NCBI GenBank assembly: GCA_012845835.1
Contig: JABAKD010000008.1
Span: forward strand, 13,467,501-13,531,500
Direction: 5' to 3'
Length of the DNA stretch: 64,000 bases
Origin: Undaria pinnatifida
Lineage: Eukaryota; Sar; Phaeophyceae; Laminariales; Alariaceae
Each line of letters begins with the position of its first letter. Position 1 is the stretch's first letter. Shown one piece after another: positions 1 through 10,420 of the stretch. The notes beneath the pieces were generated by a model. The model was not told where the DNA came from. It made no database searches and saw nothing but the letters and a program-made list of their open reading frames with translations. Both the position numbers and the translations under genes were made by a program.

Positions 1-277
1 GGAAAATAAAAAAAGACAGTGCAACACCTCTTCCGCGGATCGTAGCACGGGTCTGATGTGGACACGGGTATGGTGTGGGATGCGCATGGGTAGGCTGCAC
101 CCTTGCGTGGTAGATCACTCGGCACCCGGATGGCCCAGCTTCAACAAGAACGGCTACCCAACCACCCGGGTATGATGTATTCCCATAACATAATGTGAGG
201 TAATGATACATGGTAAGGTGGAGGTACATCATTTTGTTGTCTGATGTTCCTAACCTATCCAGGAGCTCGTTGTCTTT

Positions 278-733
278 TTAAGGCAAAAATTTCAAAGGCA
301 GGTTATGTAGGGTACTGGTACTTCTGTAGGGTACTGAGAGAGTTACAGAACTCTTAGTGAAATCTCTGTAGGGTATTGGGGTGATACAGAACTGTCTGTG
401 AAATCTCTGTAGGGTACTGGCGTGATACAGAACTGTCTGTGAGATCTCTGTAGGGTACTGGGGTCTCACAGAACTTTTCGTGAAATCTCTGTAGGTTACT
501 GGGGTCTCACAGAACATTTCTGTACGGTACGGGGGTCTCACAGAACTATCTGTGAAATCTCTGTAGGGTACTGGGGTGATACAGAACTTTCTGTGAAATA
601 TCTGTAGGTTACTGGGGTGATACAGAACGTTCTGTGAAATCTCTGTAGGTTACTGGGGTGATACAGAACTTTCTGTGAAATCTCTGTAGGTTCTGGGGTC
701 TCACCGAGTTTCTCTGTAGGGTACACGAACAAC
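278..733. repeat. Tandem array A, about 40-bp units
   Basis: About eleven imperfect units of roughly 38-43 bp. Each unit reads approximately CTCTGTAGGGTACTGGGG, then TGATACAGAAC or TCTCACAGAAC, then a short TCTGTGAAAT link. Variants such as 'ggtgatacagaac' and 'ggtctcacagaac' occur in a definite order, and the same order recurs in array B. The open frames through it are artefacts of the periodicity. Confidence 0.9.
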
Positions 734-1216
734 GTACCTACAGACGAACCCGGTACTTACCCCCGACAAATAACAGCGTAATAGAACATCACGTCCTGTA
801 GCACACAAAAGGACGTCTGCACCGCATGAAACACAATACTGATGCTTATACTGAAGAGATTAACGTGGCTCATTCTACCCCACCCTACAGCGGCGCCCAC
901 AAGTGTTGGTCTTCCTCAACTTGAAGCTAAATAGCACGAAAAAAAACAGTTGGACTACACCTGCTGTTGACGCGTCTCTACCCTGAGGTACAGCAATGGG
1001 CAATCAAAACCGCGAAAAACGACAACAAGAGAATCAACCGCCGTAGCTGCGCAGCACGTAGCCATTGTCGTTTATCGCGAAAAAGAAGTGCACCAAAACA
1101 CGTACGTCTCACTCTTCCACCTTTCCACTCTTGGCAATCCGACTCAACACACAAAACAGTTCAATCTGATACATAAAGAAAGAAAAAAAAGGCCGGTCAT
1201 CCGACACCCGCGACGT
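734..1216. other. Gap without recognisable gene
   Basis: Lies between tandem array A and the hAT fragment. I see no motif-bearing frame here. It may be the remainder of the transposon whose C-terminal coding piece follows. Confidence 0.4.
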
Positions 1217-1528
1217 TCACAGGCCGAGGTTCGTGCTAGTGTTGTGCACGATGTCGAAGGCAGCCTCAGCTGCTGCCAGGTCAGCATCCACCCCGGTGAA
1301 CCGTGCCGGGAAAACCTTGCGAATGTCCTCGTCGGCGATGACGGAAATGTTTTTGAAGTCAGGGATGTGCTTGTAGCTGGCGTGGAGGAACATGATCATT
1401 TTTACCCAGTAGGTGTCCATGCGGCTCCTGTGGCGTGTGAGGAGATCAGCGCATTTGCTGAAGTCGCGCTCTACCTGCGCGGCACCCGCCTGGTTCCCAA
1501 ACACTTGCTGCGCTACTGAGGTCTGCAC
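1217..1528 (-). pseudogene. hAT-family transposase fragment, C-terminal dimerisation region
   Basis: An open frame of 103 residues on the minus strand ending at a stop. Its first half carries the hAT C-terminal dimerisation signature: a glutamine/alanine-rich lead-in, then ERDFSKCADLLTRHRSR, then an amphipathic stretch WVKMIMFLHA. In hAT transposases this helix pair lies at the extreme C-terminus and follows the RNase H-like catalytic core. None of the catalytic core or BED zinc finger is visible upstream, so this is a 5'-truncated remnant (or a last exon). It is bracketed by tandem arrays A and B, which share unit order. The hAT assignment rests on motif recognition only. The plus-strand ORF over the same bases is a shadow. 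Confidence 0.65.
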
Positions 1529-1660
1529 CGTCGCTCATGTTCCCTCTCAAGCTCTGTACAAAAAGGCGTTCTGTAGGGTATTGTTGTGTGATTGCCTGTA
1601 AGCTGTGGCTGTGGGGTCTTCTATTCTTCGGCCTTCGGCGCGATCCTGACGTCATACCTC

Positions 1661-2076
1661 CGATGTGCCGAGGGTACAGAACTGTTTGTGAAATCTCTGT
1701 AGGGTACTTCTCTGTAGGGTACTCGGGTCTTACAGAACTGTCTTGTGAAATCTCTGTAGGGTACTGGCGTGATACAGAACTGTCTGTGAGATCTCTGTAG
1801 GGTACTGGGATCCCACAGAACTTTTTGTGAAATCTCTGTAGGTTACTGGGGTCTCACAGAACGTTTCTGTACGGTAGGGGGGTCTCACAGAACGTTCTGT
1901 GAAATATCTGTAGGGTACTGGGGTGATACAGAACTTTCTGTGACATCTCTGTAGGTTACTGGGGTGATACAGAACGTTCTGTGAAATCTCTGTAGGTTAC
2001 TGGGGTGATACAGAACTTTCTGTGACATCTCTGTAGGTTACTGGGGTGATACAAAACTGAATTGTGATCTGTCGGT
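1661..2076. repeat. Tandem array B, same unit and order as array A
   Basis: Ten or so units of the 278-733 repeat in the same orientation, with the same succession of variants: the 'ggcgtgatacag' unit, then the 'gatctctg' unit, the 'tctgtacggta' unit, then the 'gtgatacag' units. The shared order shows that the arrays are copies of one another rather than independent expansions. Confidence 0.9.
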
Positions 2077-2780
2077 ACTTACAGAGGAAATTACCCCCGG
2101 TACCGGTCTGTGAGTACCCTACAGAACGCGCCTGTGAAAAATTTATTCATTTTATTTATCGTTGAGTAAACTGACAGGGCAACCCAACGACCCCCCCCCC
2201 AAAAAAAAAGAGAAAAAAAACGGCTGAGGCACATACAAACAAAAAAATAATGTTCATAAATATCATATTATATGTCTGATATTGCGAAACAATAATGACG
2301 TTCGATCCGATGATTTTGGGTTTTTAACCCTCTTACAGCGACCAAAAAAAAGAAAAAAAACGCCACAAAACACTACGATTGATTGCGATAGTTTTCTAAC
2401 CGTCTGCCAAGTATGGGTGTAGGGTCATGCTGCCTGCGGCCCGCCCGGTGCAAGTCTTGGCATCGTTGGCGTCGTCGTTCGGACACCAATTTTTTATCAT
2501 GGTTCGCCATCAACCAGCAAAAGCAGTGGTCGAGGTCGAAATGGTCGATTTTCGTCATTTTTTTTCCCTCTGATGCCTCAAATAAAGTGGTTGTAGGCCA
2601 AAACTTGGTACCTGGTATACCTTAATGTCTATCGCAGCACGCGCCACAGGCGCTTCGACTCTTGAACGCATGACGCACGGAAGAAGGGTTCAGAGCCATC
2701 CCTATCAACAGTATAATTCGACGCGAGTCGACGAGGGACGAAAAATGATGAATTATTGTCGCGATAAAAATGAAGGCGTT
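2077..2780. other. Gap without recognisable gene
   Basis: AT-rich sequence with homopolymer A and C runs near 2,190-2,220 and 2,345-2,360. No frame shows protein-family signal. Confidence 0.4.
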
Positions 2781-3117
2781 ATTTTATTTTATTTTATTTT
2801 ATTTTATTTCATTTTATTTTATTTTTTCGCGCACTTTCACTTTCCAGCTTCTGGACAAGCCGTGGTCACAGGTGTCATCCCTTCTCCTCCCCGGTTCTTT
2901 CCATCAATTTTTATCGCGCATAGGGTTCAGCAATCCCACTGCTCGTCGATTGTTCATCGAGTGTTGCTAACTCACCCTCTCGCGCTTTCCGCAAGTCAAT
3001 TTGTCCACAAGAAAAAGTCCCAACGAATCTATACGAGTATGCACTCGGCGGGGCTCGAACTCACGAAACTGACCTATACCAGGCTCGAGGATAACCTGAT
3101 ACGCCACCGGGGCGACC
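2781..3117 (-). mobile_element. tRNA-headed SINE, copy 1
   Basis: Read on the minus strand, the element starts near 3,117 with a tRNA-like head. An A-box-like stretch GTGGCGTATCAGGTTA is followed about 40 nt later by a B-box GAGTTCGAGCCCC. A unique body follows and the element ends in an AAAAT repeat tail (TTTTA repeats on the plus strand at 2,781-2,830). A second copy at 42,553-42,862 matches over head and body and also ends in a homopolymer tail. Internal Pol III promoter, body and A-rich tail are the SINE layout. It is not a functional tRNA gene, because the head runs straight into the body. Confidence 0.8.
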
Positions 3118-5097
3118 GGTTGCGTTATTATACCGTAGTGGGGACGGGGGAAGAGGGCCCGCCCGCTATGTAACCCCGGATCTGAGTTAATACTGGAAGG
3201 GAGCGCGAGAGTAGTGCGAAGATAATAGAGAAATAAACTTAAAAACAAAAGTACGGTAGGGTAAGAGTTTCACTTTTTGGGCGAAACGTATATTTTTTTA
3301 CCGGTTGAGCTCCTCAAGCATGAAACCGTCGGTGAGTGTGATAATTTTTCGGTATGTACAATGCTTTGTGAGGACTACAGCGCAAATAAACCGCCGTGGT
3401 CGGGTAGCCTTGCGCGGTCGAAGGCCTTCGAAGGCGTGTTCCGGGACGTCGTGAGATATTGAGCCCCTCGCGTTAGCTCAGAAATTTCTTGGAATTTGCT
3501 GCGTCTCCCTGGAATATTCTCGTATGGTAGCGTGGGATGACTCTTGCACCAATGAGAAACGTTTTTTTTTTTTTTGCTTGTTTCCCGCGTTACAAAGAGC
3601 CAGCCTGTCTGTGCTTCGACTTTTCGAGAAAAAGGAAAGTGCGAGACGCACATGCTGCGATACATGGAGGAGGTGCGCTCATTTTTTTCGGCGGGACCCG
3701 ACCCGTCCCTCACTCAAGTGCAACTTGATGGACAGGCGCATGGCCTATGCACAAAAATCGCGATTTTTTTGCGAAAAATTAATGGCATTCCGGACCAAAT
3801 TCGGTTAAGGAGCACCCGTCATATTCAGGAAAAAAAAAAATAGCCGAAATATGGTATAATACCTCTATCGTGTAGAACGTGTCGCGATCGGATTGAGCAC
3901 AATGCCCATGGCCTAGATAGATATAGAACGAGTATGTGTACCCCAGGCATTATTTTTGCTGTGGGAACGGCGCACCTGCGCTCTCGAAAAAAATGTCGGA
4001 GGGCAACAAGACGTGCGCTATGACAGAGGTATTGCTAGCGCTTTTGAGGCATCCCACCGTACGGGTTGCGCTGTTTGAGGCGAAACGTCTTTTCTTCATC
4101 GGCTGACCTCCGTAACTGTGGAACATTCAGTTGGTACATGATAGTTCTACTGCTGTAACATTTCACCGACGCGCTTTAGCTCGTGGTATATAGTTTGGGA
4201 TCAATGAGGCCTCTCTGGTGCGATCAGCCGGAGACTCTCGCCCGGTAGTCAACGCGGTAGCTCGTCGCAGAGAGTAGTTACCCCGGTGAAACAAACACTG
4301 CAAAGTTATAACTGATGTCGTTGTTGGCGTGTCTCGTGCACAAATGATGGGCGGGCAGGGTGGTGTCTGTTTGCCCTAACCGCTGCCCTACTCCTTCTAC
4401 CTGCTGCACGGGAGCCGAAGATGCAAAGCGAGATAATGTTGTTGTTTTTTGTACAGCTAGCAGGCTTTTCTCTCACCCCGGGGACGAAATTATTCCGTCC
4501 CCGGGTTTTTTTTCCAAGATTTCTGCTGTAATATTTCGCCGAGACGCTTTAAATCGTATATAGTTTGGGATCAATGAGGCCTCATTGGCTGCGGCATGAG
4601 ATTACACACCAAGTACTTGTTGCCCCTTTGCCCTTCTGTCACGCCGCAGCTTATTTTTATCTTGTTAGCATACGTCCTTCGGGTGACTTGTCCTTTTCAT
4701 GACAACCAAGCTTATTCAGCTACTTACCTTGACCTCTAGAAGGTTCGGGTTCGATTGTCCGATGGAAACGCTGAGTACGAGTATGCTGATATTACAAGTA
4801 TAGACTATATATGTTTCAGGACTAAACGTATCGAAAAGGTTGGTCGGGTGGCGCGAACGAATGTCTTTGAAGTGGTCGTGTTTCGGGTTTGAAAATATTT
4901 TGAGATCGACCCCTCATGTTAGGAGCTCAGAAAATTCTTGGAAAATGCTTGGAAAATTCTTAGAATCTTCTGCACCCCCCAGCGCGGGATTACTCTTTTC
5001 GGCTAAAACATGAAGACACTTCGAAGTGCACGTCGTTGATTCATCAAGTCTACGGCTGGGGGGTGGGCACCCCCACCTCTCACGCCGAGTCTGAGCC
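3118..5097. other. Repeat-derived gap, no gene seen
   Basis: Contains degenerate pieces of the R1 family (for example TACCTCTATCGTGTAGAACG near 3,860 and a fragment near 4,900-5,060). It also has a 70-bp direct duplication at about 4,149-4,220 and 4,519-4,590. Short frames at 3,524-3,843 have no family signal. Confidence 0.5.
4149..4590. repeat. Pair of 70-bp direct repeats 370 bp apart
   Basis: Both copies contain a CTGCTGTAA-ATTTC block followed by TATAGTTTGGGATCAATGAG. Copy one is about 4,149-4,220 and copy two about 4,519-4,590. The sequence between them is not repeated. Confidence 0.7.
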
Positions 5098-5270
5098 AGT
5101 CGCACGAGTGACTCTGCACTCTGCACCTCACTGGCCAAAACACGTTAGGTGGTTAGTTTGGCGCAACCTATTAATAGCTAACCATCCCATAAAGGATTCA
5201 CATCGAAAACATGGAACAGCACGAACGCCCATGACCTCATGGAACAGGAGGGTCACTCGCGCGAATGAAC
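5098..5270. mobile_element. R6 inverted-repeat element, copy 1
   Basis: Begins with TCGCACGAGTGACTCTG and ends with the inverse-type GGTCACTCGCGCGAATGA, about 170 bp apart. The second copy, at 51,041-51,221, has the same ends and spacing and shares internal blocks. Probably a small non-autonomous DNA element. Confidence 0.5.
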
Positions 5271-5304
5271 CCCGAGCCGCAGCAACCAACTCCCCCGAAG
5301 AGGG

Positions 5305-5640
5305 ACCCAACTAGGTGCACCCCTTTTTTCACTGAGGTTTACCCTCAATTTGGTAGCTTAACGCTTTTACAACTGGAAACCCGTTTTTGGGGACAGAATT
5401 ACTTGGATTTAGTATAGGGAGGGATTCGGGGGCTCTGAAGGGGTTAAAGACCCCTCTCAAAAACTGACTTGGAGGAAAAAAAAAACTGCTGCCGGAGATG
5501 AAAATACTCATGTCTTAGGTACACAACGAGAATCATGAAAAAATAAAATGGGGCGTATCTTCCGACGAGTTTGGGTTAAGGAGCACCGTCATTTTAGAAA
5601 ACCATTTTCGCCAAAAAACGGTATACCTCTATCGTACCAT
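5305..5640. mobile_element. R1 element interrupted by an R2 insertion
   Basis: The R1 order (GGTGCACC, then poly-T, 'cctcaattt', 'ctctcaaaaactg', 'gttaaggagc', 'ggtatacctctatcgt') is intact except that R2 interrupts it at 5,362-5,443. The R2 copy is flanked on both sides by TTAA. Uninterrupted R1 copies have a single TTAA at this position. Confidence 0.8.
5362..5443 (+). mobile_element. R2 mini-element flanked by TTAA, copy 1
   Basis: An 82-bp unit starting CGCTTTTACAACTGG and ending GGCTCTGAAGGGG. TTAA lies immediately outside each end (5,358-5,361 and 5,444-5,447). The host R1 sequence resumes correctly after the second TTAA, so TTAA was duplicated on insertion. Established knowledge: TTAA target duplication is typical of piggyBac-type elements. 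Confidence 0.8.
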
Positions 5641-5676
5641 TAGTCTGATGGCAGATCTCATACGAGTGTAGCTGAT

Positions 5677-5780
5677 AGACCGGGCGTTGGGTGACGCGCC
5701 TTTCATCGGTAAGCGTGTGTGTACCTGAAAGACCGGGGGCGTTGGGCGACGCGTCTGTCATCGGTTAGCATGTGTGAACA
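5677..5780. repeat. Two-copy tandem duplication, about 52-bp unit
   Basis: Each unit contains GACCGGG-CGTTGGG-GACGCG, then CATCGGT and a GTGTGT-AC tail. Confidence 0.75.
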
Positions 5781-5860
5781 ATCGGAGATCGACGGTAGCT
5801 ACGCACCCTGTCCGTCACAATAAACTCTATTGTTGTGCAACGTAAATGGCATTCCGGAGT

Positions 5861-5902
5861 GATACTACGATAGCCCCCCCCCCAGAAAAAAAAAAAAAAA
5901 AC

Positions 5903-5948
<46 letters not shown>

Positions 5949-6197
5949 TCTTCTTTAGAACAAACGTTTCATGGCGCTGCTCGACACGAGGAAGGATGCT
6001 CGCTGCTGCTATGTATGGAAAAGTTAATATTTTCATATGTTTTCTTGTTTGCAAAGGACTATCGAACCATGACGTCGGGGTGGCATAGAGACTCTCCGTA
6101 TTTTAGGAGATACGGCCCGGAGCTGCTTTTTTTAAACCCCGATTTCGTTAAAAGAAAGTTGGGGGGGGGCTAACACTACAGCAGTACCGTAGAACGA
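5861..6197. mobile_element. R4 inverted-repeat element, copy 1, with CAG tract
   Basis: Ends are ACTACGATAGCCCC on the left and GTACCGTAGAACGA on the right. The internal blocks 'ctgctcgacacgaggaagga', 'gacgtcggggtgg' and 'ggagatacggcc' are shared with the copies at 10.2, 14.7 and 50.7 kb. This copy also carries a poly-A run and about fifteen CAG/GCA units at 5,903-5,946 that the others lack. Confidence 0.75.
5903..5946. repeat. GCA/CAG trinucleotide repeat
   Basis: About fifteen perfect GCA units next to an A homopolymer, in non-coding sequence inside an R4 copy. Confidence 0.95.
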
Positions 6198-8210
6198 CCT
6201 TCCAGCGACAGTGGGCAGTGTAGCTCGACGGTTGAGCAGCCCCGTCAATAAAATCGGAATCGTTTCGACGAAACAAAAATGCTATCCATGGCGTTACCGT
6301 ATCACAAGTATTTTTCTGAGTCCCCCCCTCGCCTCTCTCCCACACCCTCCCCTCGCGCTCCCAAACAATCAATGCACACCCTTCGCCCGAAAGGTGGCTT
6401 CTACGTGAACTCCGAGAACATACCGGAGGCAATGTGAGTGGGTTGTTTTTCGCAGGATTTTTTTTTCGTTTTTTGTTTTTTGTTCCGCGTCTCGTTCTGA
6501 CTTGCGAGAGCTTGTCTTTCTGCCAGGGGAGCACGGGGGGGGGGGGGAGTTGGTGAGTGAGCGTGCGGGTTTGAATTCCTGTTTTTAGGTGGCGTTGATT
6601 CGTTAGACGTTTGTGGTGTCGGTCATTTGAAAAAAAATGATGAGACTGGTGGTGGTGGTGGTGTTTTGACGGCGCTGCCGCGACAGCTCTTGATGCCTTT
6701 ACGACTGGAAGTCCGTTTTTGGGGACAACTCATGACTTTGGAATTAGTATGGGGAGGAGTTTTGGGGGGCTCTACAGGGGTCGAGCAAGAAACCGACGAG
6801 GGGGAAAACGCCTTCCCCTTCGCCATAAAACCATGTGTGGTGCAGTATCCTTCTTCGCACGGATCGCCATGACAGCATACCCTTACTATGTTGTGCCTGT
6901 CGTACCCAGTACTAGGGCATGACATTGCGTTGTCGAATGCATTACGATGCATTATCTCTGTGTCGTAGCTTGTGACCACAGAGCTGATCTTTCTAGGGTG
7001 AAGAATCAGTACGGACACTGGGTGTGCTGGATGTCGACGAGTAGAAGAACGGTTTAATGTGAAGAACACACACACACACACTATCCGAAAAGTCATGCCG
7101 CACCACTTCGAGGTGGGAAGCGGTGCTGTTTAGGTTTGCCCCCCCCTCTTTTTATTTTTTACCGGACCGTGCCGAGAGCTGAGCTGGGTTCCAGAAATTT
7201 GTCACAGTATGTGCACGTGCGCGCAACAATTATTTTTCTCTTTTTATTTTTCAAAGTCTCTGGATGCATTCGTACTGACCTGGAATTTTTCCTGCCTGCA
7301 TCGCCGTCCTGCCTGCATCGCCGTTTTGGCAAATGTTCAGGCGACCAAACGAATGGTCAGGATGATGAACTAGTTCTCGTTCAGATCGCACCTGCTGTGT
7401 CCCGTACTGGTATCACCGAAGGGCGGTGTCTCGTTCGTGCGGTCTGACATGGCCCTTTACCTCCACCCCTCCGCCCCCCCCCCCCTCCCCTCCCCTCCCC
7501 TTTTGCCCGTTCTTGGCATAACACGCGGCTACTCGCTGATTTCGGTGGCTCCATGGCGCGGTGGGTCTGGTGGTTGGATCGTTTTTCTTCTACTCAGCCA
7601 ATGGACACAGTACTTGTCCTTCATATTCTACGGCTTTGGGGGCATGCTCCACAACGAGGTGCGTGGCACGTCTTGGTTCGGTACGCCAATTGTTTCGCTG
7701 AGACGTAATACCTCTGGTAGTATTTCTGAGACTTGAGACCCCTCTCGAGCGGACGGTCGACTTCTTTGGGGCCATGTCGCCCCGGAGAGCCCCAAGAATC
7801 TACGCGCGGAGCCGTGGGCGTGGGTGGTGCTTCCGGTGCAGATCTTTGGTCCGTCCTGCGCAATTTTTGTGTAGGCGGTCTGTCACCTTACGCTAAAAAA
7901 AATCCGGCTCCACGCGGCACAGCAAAAATCACCGGGTGGAGAACTGCGCCCTTCCTATGTCCGCAAAAACGAGGCGAGGTGTTGGTCAACGACCCCTAGC
8001 CTGCTGTCAAGGAGATTCCTAAATCAGCTCCGAGGTGTTGGTGTTGGTCAACGATATCTTCTGTTAGGAAGAACCGGGACGTCTCATTTTCGACCCCATG
8101 CCCAGCGTCTTGAAAGATACTACCGTATGTTCAACGTCTTATGAACCCGATGAAGGGCCGAGAAAACGCGCGCTTGCTTACCCTTCACCCCCCCCCCCCC
8201 CCCGAAGCAA
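6198..8210. other. Gap without recognisable gene
   Basis: Contains a degenerate R2 copy near 6,694-6,780 (CCTTTACGACTGGAAGTCCG to GGGGCTCTACAGGGG), homopolymer tracts and a short conserved block at 6,985-7,035 discussed under findings. No frame is convincing. Confidence 0.4.
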
Positions 8211-8312
8211 TGTCTGCCTGGTTGGTGCAAAACCGACGTGCTCCGTCCCGGCATAGTAGGGATGTGAGGGTCTATGGTCATACGACTGGGGCCATCCACA
8301 AACTGAGCACAC
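8211..8312 (-). repeat. R3 dispersed repeat, copy 1
   Basis: Shares TGCCTGGTTGGTG, ACGTGCTCCGTCCCGGCATA, GTAGGGATG and GGGTCTATGGTCATACGACT with copies at 28.9, 37.0, 45.4, 52.9, 58.0 and 60 kb. A C-homopolymer precedes it at 8,188-8,203. Confidence 0.8.
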
Positions 8313-9057
8313 ACACCCGCCCCTCTGCGATGCTCTCCTGCTATGGCACACTCAGCTCCACGGACGAACATTCTCGTGTGATGAGGTGACCGGCAGGTCG
8401 CTGTTAGGCCTCGAGGAATGCGCCCAAGGCGGGGCTGGTATCGTCACGGGGCAGGAAATCCTCGAGGCCCTCGGGTAAGCCTTTTTGCACTTGGAGCACA
8501 ATGCATTTCCTTGTATCATATAGGGCGAGTGCTCTGTCTGTCTGGCGGGCGAAACAACCGCAAAGGAAGTGGCCGCCAGGTTGGGTCGCTGCAGAGCGCT
8601 CCGCCAAACTGGTTCTGTTCTAACCTCCTCCCTGCCTGGTAGAGTGTTGTTATCAGGGAACCGTATATGCGTTTGTGCCCGATATAAAACAAAAGAGGAT
8701 TTTTGAACCGTTCCAGAACGTTTCCCGGTCGACAGACAGCCCCAGACTGCGTTGGGAGTAAGTTTTTTTTTTCATGGCCAAAATATTTTCTGGCGGATGG
8801 GGTGGGGCTCCTTAACGCCTTTTCAAATGGAACCCCTCTTCAAGAACCAATTGTAAACTTGGATTTTTAGTACAACGTATCTAGGGAGTTTTTTTTTGGA
8901 GGGGCGGCTCTAAAAAAAAGGGGTCAAGCTCTAACGAAGTGCCCGATATCGCTGAAGAGTCTCCCACGGCCCGAGTTGCGCTTTTGGGGGCCAAAGGTTT
9001 TTTTTTGGACTGGTTAGTATGATGATCTCGCCAGAAGAAAAATCTTCTATTAAACAC

Positions 9058-9125
9058 GTCGTCGGCTGTGAACTTTCGATCTAAATTTAGGGTCCCTACT
9101 CATCGTATCATCTTTGCAAGCTGCA
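9058..9125 (+). repeat. R5 dispersed repeat, degenerate copy
   Basis: Contains GTCGGCTGTGA, AAATTTAGGGTC, CTACTCATC and CTTTGCAAGCTGC in the order typical of R5. Confidence 0.6.
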
Positions 9126-9906
9126 CCGCGTGATGCCTGTGTATATTTTTTTTTTGCGAATACGAATAAATGGAGAGAGGTTAATTTTTTGACACACCAC
9201 CATGCATTTGAATTAAAAAAAAGATGCGGAAGTGTGAAAGTTTTTTTGTTGTTGTTAACGCGAGTTTTTTTGTTTTTGGGGCTATGTATAGGGCATAGAA
9301 AACGCATAGAAATGTTGGACGGAAAATGCCTTCGGAAAGTCATGTTTCGCGCGAGATGTTGCCGGGCTTCCTCCCCTCGCGTTTGGAGCTCCGGGTATTA
9401 TTACGGGGGACCCTAGTAAACAGGACCTACGGTGGTAACAAAAACCTATATATTTATCTATTTTTACTAACAATATTTGGTCCTATTTACTATCGTCCTC
9501 CGTAATAGTCCGTTTGACCACTTGCAAAACGTCAACCAATCGCTTACCCCAAACTAAGCCTCCTAACATTGCTCTGAAGGGATCCGAAGTATGAAAGCGC
9601 GCAGTTGTATGCGTGCTACATGACGGGGCGCCCATGGTTGAGATTCGGTTGGAATTTGGAAGGGTGCGGGGGGTAAAGAGCCTCGGGCAAAGTCGGTCCG
9701 GATGATATATTTTCCGCCAGAAAGCGGTATGGGTCACGTCAGAAAACGGTGACGGCCGAGCTGAAAAGCCGCGGTATGATGTACTGCAAGGAGTTGGTGT
9801 CGGAAAAACCGGGATGTACGAAACTGAGTTGACCAATCAGCTTCGCGGATCGAGGTCAAAAAATCCAGGTGTATTCTGCTGTGTGCCGCACACGGCGGTG
9901 GCGCAA

Positions 9907-9987
9907 CCCCTTTACAACTGGAAACCCGTTTTGGGGGACAGAGTTACTTGGGTTTAGTATCGGGAGGGGTTAGGGGCTCTAAAGGGG
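9907..9987 (+). mobile_element. R2 mini-element, copy next to half an R1
   Basis: An 81-bp unit from CCCCTTTACAACTGG to GGGCTCTAAAGGGG, followed by TTAA at 9,988-9,991. The right flank (GTTCCCAAATTGAGGAAAC, then GTGGTGCGCCTCTATTG) is the right half of R1. R2 therefore again sits at the TTAA of an R1, in the opposite relative orientation to the copy at 5.36 kb. The left R1 half is missing and the left flank reads GCAA instead of TTAA. Confidence 0.75.
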
Positions 9988-10174
9988 TTAAGTTCCCAAA
10001 TTGAGGAAACCTCAGAAAAAATGTGGTGCGCCTCTATTGTAACACGCGCGCTCCCCCCCTACACCGTAGAACATGTCCGGTCCTACTGCTTCCTTGCCCA
10101 TGGTCGCTCGTTTCCGCGTCCTCTCACCCCCTCAGGACTTGGCTGTTCTCCAGCGACTGAGGGCGTCCCACCGA

Positions 10175-10420
10175 ACTACGGTAGCCGCCCCAGCTCTTGT
10201 TTAACGAAATCGCCGGTTTTGAAACCAGCTTTGGGCCGTACCTCCTGAAATACGGTGTCCATTGACACCCCGACGTCATCGTTCGATAGACATTTGCAAA
10301 ACAAGAACATATATGGAAACGTTTTATTAATGGCACCCTTCGTCGTGTCGAGGAGCCATGATGATGATGAAACCTTCGTTGAAGAAAACCGCTGGTTTAG
10401 GGGGGGCTATCGTAGAATCA
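10175..10420. mobile_element. R4 inverted-repeat element, copy 2
   Basis: Opposite orientation to copy 1. It starts CTACGGTAGCCGCCCC, contains TTTTGAAACCAGCTTTGGGC, CACCCCGACGTCATCGTTCG and GTCGTGTCGAGGAGCCATGA, and ends GGGCTATCGTAGAATCAG. Confidence 0.75.

Larger units (their letters stand above)
8313..10164. other. Repeat-rich gap, no gene seen
   Basis: Holds an R2-like degenerate copy (8,815-8,935), an R5 copy (9,058-9,125), an R2 copy (9,907-9,987) and half of an R1 copy (9,992-10,060). No coding signal. Confidence 0.5.

Noticed and set aside
278-2076. CRISPR-like or centromeric array
   Set aside because: Units are adjacent without unique spacers and lie beside a eukaryotic hAT fragment, so this is an ordinary tandem repeat.
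3046-3117. Functional tRNA gene on the minus strand
   Set aside because: A and B boxes are present, but the same head with the same downstream body occurs at 42.8 kb. It is a SINE head, not a tRNA gene.
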